A stretch of 41,637 nt of DNA from an uncultured Clostridia bacterium (GTDB taxonomy: Bacteria > Bacillota > Clostridia > Oscillospirales > Acutalibacteraceae). Shown here piece after piece: positions 35,848 through 41,637 of the stretch (the stretch's first letter is position 1; every line of letters begins with the position of its first letter). A program made the position numbers and the translations under genes. The notes under the pieces are model-generated. The model searched no databases. It saw only the letters and a program-made list of their open reading frames with translations, and was not told the DNA's origin. Where the stretch lies: contig CALWDJ010000018.1 in NCBI GenBank assembly GCA_944376655.1, forward strand, positions 1-41,637. Reading direction: 5' to 3'.

Positions 35848-36693
35848 ATGTCAGAGCAAACACATCAGGGCTGTTCGGGCGACTGTTCGTCATGCGGGGA
35901 GAACTGCGCCTCGCGCGATCCGCAGAGCCTTATAGAGCCTACCGGCGAATATAACTATATAAAGCACGTTATCGGCGTGGTAAGCGGCAAGGGCGGCGTC
36001 GGTAAATCCATGACCGCCTCAATGCTCGCCGTACTGCTTAACAGAATGGGCAAAAGCGTAGGTATACTCGACGCGGACATTACCGGCCCGTCAATACCCA
36101 AAACCTTCGGCATAACCTCGCCTGCAATGCAGAACGAGATAGGCATACTTCCCGCCGAGACCGCTTCGGGAATAAAAATAATTTCAATAAATATGATGCT
36201 GCCCGAAAAGGACTCGCCTGTGCTGTGGCGCGGCCCTATTATCGCGGGAGCCGTAAAGCAGTTTTGGCACGACGTGGTGTGGGGCGATCTCGATTATCTT
36301 ATAATCGACTGTCCTCCCGGAACGGGTGATGTTCCGCTGACCGTTTTCCAGACCATACCGCTTGACGGGGTGGTAATAGTGACCTCTCCGCAGGACCTTG
36401 TTTCGCTTATAGTGAAAAAAGCCTACAATATGGCGGCGATGATGGATATTCCGGTGCTCGGCATCGTTGAAAATATGAGCTATGTATTATGTCCGGACTG
36501 CGGAAAGAAAATTGAGCTTTTCGGCTCGGGCAGCGAGACTGTGGCTGAGGAGCTCGGCGTGCCGCTGCTCGCCAAAATGCCGGTTGACCCGTCGCTCTCG
36601 CAGATGGTGGACAACGGCGTTTTTGAGCGCTTTGAGTGCGGTTATCTCGTTTCAGCGGCTGAGGAAATCGATAAAAAGCTGAACGCGGATTGA
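35848..36693 (+). CDS. mrp: Mrp/NBP35-family iron-sulfur carrier ATPase (ApbC)
   Basis: This 281-residue P-loop protein carries and transfers Fe-S clusters. The deviant Walker A GKGGVGKS is near 47-54, and CPDCGKK near 212 gives the bridging CXXC for the cluster shared by a dimer. The N-terminus has four cysteines (9, 13, 16, 20) in the NBP35-type pattern for an extra 4Fe-4S cluster. The N-terminal DUF59 domain of E. coli Mrp is lacking. AAAGAGG lies ahead of the ATG. Confidence 0.93.
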   Translation: MSEQTHQGCSGDCSSCGENCASRDPQSLIEPTGEYNYIKHVIGVVSGKGGVGKSMTASMLAVLLNRMGKSVGILDADITGPSIPKTFGITSPAMQNEIGILPAETASGIKIISINMMLPEKDSPVLWRGPIIAGAVKQFWHDVVWGDLDYLIIDCPPGTGDVPLTVFQTIPLDGVVIVTSPQDLVSLIVKKAYNMAAMMDIPVLGIVENMSYVLCPDCGKKIELFGSGSETVAEELGVPLLAKMPVDPSLSQMVDNGVFERFECGYLVSAAEEIDKKLNAD

Positions 36694-36732
36694 CTTTTCC
36701 GTGCCGCCTCCCGCTTATTTTTATATTGCCTT

Positions 36733-36769
36733 AAAAAAGCGGACACCTGCAAAATACGGGTGTCCGCTT
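36733..36769. terminator. Bidirectional terminator between mrp and the ABC exporter
   Basis: AAGCGGACACC and GGTGTCCGCTT form an 11-bp stem. Six A on the left make a T-run for the minus-strand exporter transcript; the plus-strand tail is weaker. Confidence 0.8.
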
Positions 36770-36815
36770 CGGTTTGCCGGAAAACCGATAATTTTCTCTC
36801 TGCAAAGCCGCGCCT

Positions 36816-38471
36816 TTACCGGCTTATATCGGTAAATTTACCGTTTGACACATGAACTATCGTGTCACACACCTTAAGGCTGGTGTTGCGGTGGGTTATA
36901 AACAGCACGGTTTTGCCGGTCATCTTTTTGATATTGGCGAGAACGGCGGTTTCGGTCTGCTCGTCAAGCGCGCTGGTCGCCTCGTCAAGCAGCAGCACCG
37001 GAGCGTCCACAAGCAGGGCGCGAGCTATCGAAATACGCTGTATCTGTCCCTCCGAAAGACCGGCTCCCCTCTCGGAAAGCACAGTATCGAACCCGTCCGG
37101 CAGAGACATAATGTAATCGTATATCTCCGCCGCTTTTGCCGCTTCTGCCAGACGCTCTTCGCTGACATTCGGGTTGCACAGGGTTATATTGTCCCTCACC
37201 GTTCCCGAAAGCACCATATTTCCCTGGGGCACATATGAGAACAGTCCTCTTACGGAGGCGTCCGCCTTTATATCGCCGTTTATTGTGATACTGCCCTTCT
37301 GCGGCGTATAAAGTCCGAGTATCACCTTGAAAAGCGTGCTTTTTCCGCTGCCGGATTCGCCTGTTATGGCGGTGATGTGCCCTTTAGCCGCGGTAAAGCT
37401 GCAGTCATCAAGTATATCCTCGCCGCCGTAGGAAAAGCTGACGTTTCTGATTTCAAGCTCACGGAAATTTTTCTTAATCCCGTCAAGCCTCGCGGTATCT
37501 TCCGCCGCCTCCTCATCTTCAAGCCTGTCCAGCTCAATAAGCCGCTCTGCCGACGCCAGCGCCGAATAATACTGCGGCATTATGCCCGAAACGTTCTGAA
37601 GCGGCGCACGCAGCTGGGAAATAAGCTGAAGGAAAGCCATAAGCGTGCCGTAGGTCACCGTGCCGGCGGCAAGCCCGCCGGCTCCCCACAGCATTACAGC
37701 GTAGTATCCCAACGTAAAGAAGGAATAGAGGCATATATGCGAGAATACGGTTATGCCTGTTCTTTTCATTTTAATGCGGAAATTTTTATCCATACGCTCG
37801 CCAAGCCTGCCGGTAAAGGGCAGCTCGCTTACGAAGGTCTTTATGACCACAATATTCTCGAAGCACTCCTGCAAAAACGAGCGCACCTCGCCCTCGGTTT
37901 TCTGAACTTCCCTGTGCAGCTTCTTGTATTTTTTGTTTATCAGCCTGCCGACAGCCGGAACAGACACGCCGAGCAGCAGCACCACAGCAGCGAGCAGAGG
38001 GTTGAGCAGCAGCATCGCACCTACGCCGGCGATTATCTTTGTTATTATCGAGACAATTCCGGGCACAACCGAAACGGCGCTTGATACTATAACGTCCGTG
38101 TCGGACGTAAACCTGTTCAAAAGGTCGCCCGAATGGTAGGCGGAAATATCCGAGTACCTTTTTTCGCAGACCCTTTTAAACAGATAATCCCTTATGCTTA
38201 CTGTCAGCTTTCCCGAGGCGTAGGCGTTTAAAAGCGACTGCGCTGCGCTGAGCAGCACCTGAAAGATTATAACCGCGAAAAGCAGCGCGCCGGCCGTAAA
38301 AAGGCTGCCGCCGCCCTCAGAAGTCGCCGCGTCGAACACACGCTTTGTAATGAGCGCGATAAGCACACCCGACACCGCAGAAAGAGCGGTCGTCAGTGAA
38401 ATCAGCAGCACAAGCGGGAAATACCGCCTTATCCTCTGATATATCCATTTAAGCGTTTCCCTGTTTTTCAT
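36816..38471 (-). CDS. ABC exporter, fused permease and ATPase
   Basis: The 551-residue half-transporter has six membrane helices (about residues 1-290) and a C-terminal ATPase. Walker A GESGSGKST is near 371, signature LSEGQ near 472, Walker B VLLLDEATSALD near 492, and the switch His in FITHRN. It should work as a homodimer, exporting a lipid, drug or peptide. No peptidase domain is present. It starts directly after the PqqD-like gene stop codon, so the two form an operon and peptide export is an attractive guess. Confidence 0.9.
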   Translation of the reverse strand: MKNRETLKWIYQRIRRYFPLVLLISLTTALSAVSGVLIALITKRVFDAATSEGGGSLFTAGALLFAVIIFQVLLSAAQSLLNAYASGKLTVSIRDYLFKRVCEKRYSDISAYHSGDLLNRFTSDTDVIVSSAVSVVPGIVSIITKIIAGVGAMLLLNPLLAAVVLLLGVSVPAVGRLINKKYKKLHREVQKTEGEVRSFLQECFENIVVIKTFVSELPFTGRLGERMDKNFRIKMKRTGITVFSHICLYSFFTLGYYAVMLWGAGGLAAGTVTYGTLMAFLQLISQLRAPLQNVSGIMPQYYSALASAERLIELDRLEDEEAAEDTARLDGIKKNFRELEIRNVSFSYGGEDILDDCSFTAAKGHITAITGESGSGKSTLFKVILGLYTPQKGSITINGDIKADASVRGLFSYVPQGNMVLSGTVRDNITLCNPNVSEERLAEAAKAAEIYDYIMSLPDGFDTVLSERGAGLSEGQIQRISIARALLVDAPVLLLDEATSALDEQTETAVLANIKKMTGKTVLFITHRNTSLKVCDTIVHVSNGKFTDISR

Positions 38472-38741
38472 TTATTCCTCTATAAGTCCGTTTTCTCTCA
38501 TAGTCCTTATGAAAACATCGATATCGCTCAGCGCGAGCACTGTCGAAATATCAAAATTATCCAGCAGCGCGTCAAGCATCTGGGGCTTTGAAACATCGCC
38601 GTTTTTAAGCATATTCCAGAGGAAAAGCGACGTATCGGTAAGCACTATGGTGTTCTGAAGCTCCGAGGAATTCGCGGAATCCGCCACCACGGTGTTCTGT
38701 CCCTGAAGATTTACAACGCTGAAACCGTCTTTAATGCGCAA
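38472..38741 (-). CDS. PqqD-family (RRE) peptide-binding protein
   Basis: The 89-residue product has the PqqD winged fold pattern: a short beta N-terminus, NTIVLTDTSLFLWNML, then a helical region ending in IDVFIRTMRENGLIEE. RRE domains of this type bind leader peptides of ribosomally made, modified peptides. The start is TTG at 38741, with GAGGTG six bases ahead; a GTG nine bases upstream sits too close to that site. No precursor peptide or modifying enzyme is seen nearby. Confidence 0.82.
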   Translation of the reverse strand: MRIKDGFSVVNLQGQNTVVADSANSSELQNTIVLTDTSLFLWNMLKNGDVSKPQMLDALLDNFDISTVLALSDIDVFIRTMRENGLIEE

Positions 38742-38776
38742 AATCAGCACCTCACTTGTTAATAAAAGGTAAATTT

Positions 38777-38805
38777 ATTATATACTAAAACAAAATCTAT
38801 TGCAA
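38777..38805 (-). promoter_or_regulatory. Promoter of the PqqD-ABC operon
   Basis: On the minus strand TTGCAA (38800-38805) and TATAAT (38777-38782) are 17 bp apart. The -35 hexamer is its own reverse complement and is shared with the divergent promoter. Confidence 0.75.
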
Positions 38806-38829
38806 GTACAATGAGCTTTGGTGTATAAT
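38800..38829 (+). promoter_or_regulatory. Divergent promoter of the membrane-protein/nnr unit
   Basis: The same palindromic TTGCAA serves as -35, and a perfect TATAAT lies at 38824-38829 after an 18-bp spacer. Confidence 0.7.
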
Positions 38830-38868
38830 GTATATATAATTATATTTGCTTTGTTGAGGGGATATTAC

Positions 38869-39381
38869 ATGGATACATTTTTTGAACAGATAATTTCCAT
38901 AAGAAAAACGGGAAAGGCTATCGCCGCCGTAATCGGTATCTGGTTTCTCGCCTTTGTGCTTTGCTTTCTGCTCTTTATGTTCAGCGGATACCTCGCCGCC
39001 TTCGCCTTCCTGCTCATGGCGGGCGTGATTTTCGGAGCGTACAAGCTGAGCTGCCGCTTCAATATAGAGTATGAGTATATTGTAACCAACGGCACGATGG
39101 ATATAGATAAAATAATAAGCAAAAGCTCCCGCAAGCGCGTGCTTTCGTTCGAGCTTCAGACCGTTTCGAGGATTGATAAATTCAATCCGTCGCAAATAGC
39201 CTCGGTAAACCCAAAGGAGCTTACGGTAGCCTGTAATACAGATGATCCGGATGCTTATCTTATGGTATCGTCGGCCGAGGGAAAGGGAACGATATATCTT
39301 GTTTTTGCACCGGATGAGCGCGTGCGCTCGGCCGTGGTGAAATTTGTACCTAAATTCATAGCGAACAGCGCATTCAAATAA
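38869..39381 (+). CDS. DUF6106-like small membrane protein
   Basis: The 170-residue product begins MDTFFEQIISI and has two adjacent membrane helices (about 20-62) followed by a soluble domain of about 105 residues with the IEYEYIVTNGTMDIDKI pattern. This layout fits the DUF6106 family of Clostridia, whose function is unknown. The ATG at 38869 follows GAGGGG by seven bases; a longer in-frame reading would start upstream of the -10 box. It shares a transcript with nnr. Confidence 0.75.
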   Translation: MDTFFEQIISIRKTGKAIAAVIGIWFLAFVLCFLLFMFSGYLAAFAFLLMAGVIFGAYKLSCRFNIEYEYIVTNGTMDIDKIISKSSRKRVLSFELQTVSRIDKFNPSQIASVNPKELTVACNTDDPDAYLMVSSAEGKGTIYLVFAPDERVRSAVVKFVPKFIANSAFK

Positions 39382-39395
39382 GGGAGGGAGCCGTT

Positions 39396-40844
39396 TTGAA
39401 GGTATTATCCGTGGCTTTGATAAGAGAGTCAGAGGAAAACGCCGTAAAAAGCGGCGCTTTTTCTTTAAGGGAGCTTATGTTCCGCGCCGGCAGCGCCGCG
39501 GCTGAAATAATAATGCGGAAATACGGCTGCGCCGGAAAAAGAACAGCGGTAGTATGCGGCAAAGGCAACAACGGGGGCGACGGCTGCGTTATCGCCGAAA
39601 TACTCGCCCGGCACGGTGCCGACGTAACTGTGGTGACGCCGCTCGGCGAGCCCAAAACCGAAAACGCGGCTTATTATTACGGCAGGCTGTACCTTGCGAA
39701 AAAGGCGGACACGGTACCGGAAAATACAGACATAGTTGTTGACGCGCTTTTCGGCATAGGTCTTGACCGTCCGCTTGAAGGTGCCGCCGCCGAAGCGGTA
39801 AAGGCGATTAACACAGTCACAGGAATTAAAATTGCGGTAGATGTGCCGAGCGGTGTCGGGTCGGACAGCGGAAAAATCCTCGGCACGGCGGTAAAAGCCG
39901 ACCTCACGGTAACATTTATAGCCTTAAAGCCCGGTCTTCTGTTGCCCGAAGGCAGCGATATGTGCGGCGAAATACAGGTGGCGGATATCGGCGCGGAGCC
40001 GGTCTCTTACAGCTATCTCACCACGGAAAAACCTGTCTTTGAAAAACGCCGCCGGAACTCCCACAAGGGCAGCTTCGGCACGGCGGTTATGTTCTGCGGC
40101 AGCTACGGAATGGCGGGCGCGGCGATACTCGCGGCGAAGGCGGCGCTGCGAAGCGGCGCGGGGATACTGAAGGCGGTTCTGTGCGACGGCATATACGCCC
40201 CGTTTACCGCTTCGGTTCCTGAAGCCGTATGCGTTCCATTAAAGCAGACCGATAAAGGCACTCTGCCGCCTGACGGAATAGATTACGAAAAAATACTCTC
40301 CGGCTGCTCCGCGGTGCTTGCCGGCTGCGGTCTCGGCAATAATCGTGATACCGCAGAAATAGTAAAAAACCTCTGCGAAAAATCAAAAGTCCCGCTTGTA
40401 ATCGATGCAGATGGCATAAACGCCCTGTGCGGCAGCATAGATATTATTAAGAAACGCAAAGCTCCTGTCATTCTGACGCCGCACCCCGGCGAAATGGCAA
40501 GACTGTGCTCGCTTACCGTCGCGGATATTGAGGCTGACCGGGTGGGGGCAGCACACAAATTTGCGGCGGAATACGGCTGCGTACTGGTGCTCAAAGGCGC
40601 CAATACCGTCATAGCGACGCCAAAGGGCGAAATATTCTTCAACCTTACAGGCAATCCAGGTATGGCGACGGGCGGCAGCGGCGACCTGCTTTCGGGCATA
40701 ATAGTTTCCCTGCTGGCTCAGGGATTCCCCGCCGACGAGGCGGCAAAGGCCGGGGTGTACCTTCACGGCGAGGCGGGCGACAAGGCCGCCGCCAAACGAG
40801 GCGAGCGCGCGATGCTCCCGTCCGATATGATAAAGGAGCTGTAA
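39396..40844 (+). CDS. nnr: Bifunctional NAD(P)HX epimerase/dehydratase
   Basis: This 482-residue protein repairs hydrated NADH and NADPH. The N-terminal YjeF_N epimerase (about 1-210) shows CGKGNNGGDG and VDALFGIGLDR. The C-terminal ADP-dependent dehydratase of the ribokinase fold shows VIDADGINAL, LTPHPGEMARL and NPGMATGGSGDLLSG. Length matches the fused form. The start is TTG at 39396, with GGGAGGGAG six bases upstream and 14 nt after the preceding gene. Confidence 0.95.
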   Translation: MKVLSVALIRESEENAVKSGAFSLRELMFRAGSAAAEIIMRKYGCAGKRTAVVCGKGNNGGDGCVIAEILARHGADVTVVTPLGEPKTENAAYYYGRLYLAKKADTVPENTDIVVDALFGIGLDRPLEGAAAEAVKAINTVTGIKIAVDVPSGVGSDSGKILGTAVKADLTVTFIALKPGLLLPEGSDMCGEIQVADIGAEPVSYSYLTTEKPVFEKRRRNSHKGSFGTAVMFCGSYGMAGAAILAAKAALRSGAGILKAVLCDGIYAPFTASVPEAVCVPLKQTDKGTLPPDGIDYEKILSGCSAVLAGCGLGNNRDTAEIVKNLCEKSKVPLVIDADGINALCGSIDIIKKRKAPVILTPHPGEMARLCSLTVADIEADRVGAAHKFAAEYGCVLVLKGANTVIATPKGEIFFNLTGNPGMATGGSGDLLSGIIVSLLAQGFPADEAAKAGVYLHGEAGDKAAAKRGERAMLPSDMIKEL

Positions 40845-40860
40845 GAGGGAGTCTTTCAGC

Positions 40861-41367
40861 TTGAAAATAATCACAGCCATTTCAGCAGTTTTGTCCGCGC
40901 TGCTGCTCTGCGCCTGCGGCGCCGCCGCTTCGGATATAACGCCCTATACAACGGGCATAACCTTTACGGCTGATATCACGCTTTACAACGAGTGCTGCTC
41001 CGCTGAGGTCACTGTTTCAAAGGAGGGCAAGGCGAGGTTCGAGCTGGTTTCTCCCGAAAGCGTGGAGGGGCTTGCCCTTATTTTCAGCGGCAGCGAGGTG
41101 CGTGCCGAATTCGGTGAGCTTGAATATGATTACAGCGTTTCCCCTCTTGACGAGAGCGGAATGTGCGGCAGGCTTTACGCGATAATCGCCGATACTTTCG
41201 ACCCCGAAACAAAAGCCACTGCCGAAGCCGATCTCATATATGTTTCCGGCAGGACACAGGACGCGGAATACCGCCTTTACCTCGGAGCGACAGGGCTCCC
41301 CATTTCGGCGGAAAGCGCAAACGGTTCATTTACGGCGGTTTTCAAAAATGTTACGGTCACGCCATAA
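40861..41367 (+). CDS. Predicted lipoprotein, 168 residues
   Basis: The signal peptide ends in the lipobox LLCAC, and the rest is a small beta-rich domain (ITFTADITLYNECCSAEVTVS and later strands) exposed outside the membrane. It was not assigned to a family, although the layout resembles small secreted LolA/LppX-like or YajI-like domains. The start is TTG at 40861 with GAGGGAG upstream, 16 nt after nnr, so it is the last gene of that operon. Confidence 0.78.
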   Translation: MKIITAISAVLSALLLCACGAAASDITPYTTGITFTADITLYNECCSAEVTVSKEGKARFELVSPESVEGLALIFSGSEVRAEFGELEYDYSVSPLDESGMCGRLYAIIADTFDPETKATAEADLIYVSGRTQDAEYRLYLGATGLPISAESANGSFTAVFKNVTVTP

Positions 41368-41412
41368 TATCCGGTAACTTACATATAAAAATCAAATTGC
41401 CGCACCAACGCA

Positions 41413-41436
41413 AAAAGCACCCGAAAGGGTGCTTTT
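41413..41436 (+). terminator. Intrinsic terminator after the nnr operon
   Basis: AAAAGCACCC and GGGTGCTTTT pair around GAAA. The T-run is part of the stem, so strength is moderate. Confidence 0.7.
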
Positions 41437-41612
41437 GAGAGTGTCGAAAAAGTCGACACTCTCCCCCGTGGGAATGCTGTTCGCTCGAAAATCAAAGATT
41501 TTCGGACTGCACTCTATCCCCGCCAATACCACCTCAGTGTTCTTGAAAAGCCGCTTAATAAAAGGGCACTGAAAAAGTCAGATCTATGAAAGTAGGTCTG
41601 GCTTTTTCAGTT
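41437..41612. repeat. Hairpin cluster at the right window edge
   Basis: Three stems follow each other. GAGAGTGTCGA/TCGACACTCTC (41437-41463) and CGAAAATC/GATTTTCG (41486-41504) are perfect. The third is long, with arms ACTGAAAAAGTCAGATCT and AGGTCTGGCTTTTTCAGT and wobble pairs, near 41569-41612. A TATAAT follows at 41622-41627. The last stem plus promoter resembles the start of an insertion sequence that is guarded against read-through, but the element is cut off by the window. Confidence 0.6.
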
Positions 41613-41637
41613 AAAAAATGGTATAATAGAAGCAGAA

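Overview
This window reads as chromosome of a spore-forming, anaerobic Gram-positive bacterium, most likely an oscillospiraceous or ruminococcaceous Clostridia relative. The evidence is an alpha/beta-type small acid-soluble spore protein, strong Shine-Dalgarno sites with GTG and TTG starts, consensus sigma-A promoters with 17-bp spacers, a CIRCE box, a Firmicutes-type pyrimidine operon with the NAD-linked PyrK/PyrD dehydrogenase, and a moderate GC content. The species cannot be named from the sequence alone.

Layout. 1-2.2 kb: a truncated XRE regulator, tRNA-Ala(CGC) and comM. 2.2-4.8 kb: a metal-efflux operon (ArsR/SmtB repressor, free-standing HMA protein, P1B-type ATPase). 4.8-9.6 kb: DUF378 protein, spore protein, TIGR01212 radical SAM enzyme, alpha/beta hydrolase, a lipoprotein and a DUF1015 protein. 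9.6-14 kb: bioY under a BirA operator, asnB, and a divergent cluster of Gx transporter, NusG-domain-II protein and ApbE flavinyltransferase that resembles part of an extracellular-electron-transfer locus. 14-16.8 kb: secA.

17.0-21.5 kb is an AT-richer island holding a DpnII/MboI-type restriction-modification set (HTH-Dam fusion, DpnII endonuclease, second DNA methyltransferase), a SLOG protein and two XRE regulators. It is bracketed by inverted copies of an approximately 230-bp element built from five small hairpins. A third copy lies at 33.4 kb. Base changes between copies keep one stem paired.

21.5-31.5 kb is a compact pyrimidine operon, pyrC-carA-carB-pyrK-pyrD-pyrF-pyrE-pyrB-pyrI, encoding the whole route to UMP. 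It is preceded by a leader RNA in which a long-range stem and an intrinsic terminator exclude each other. An unknown gene follows. 32.3-33.3 kb holds a SAM methyltransferase behind a full transcription attenuator with a 10-residue leader peptide (MFFIIIRRRR). This looks like an antibiotic- or arginine-responsive switch and is the most unusual system here. 33.6-41.4 kb carries htpG (CIRCE), mrp, an ABC exporter with a PqqD/RRE protein, a DUF6106-like protein, the NAD(P)HX repair enzyme and a lipoprotein. The last 200 bases are a string of hairpins that may begin another repeat or insertion element.
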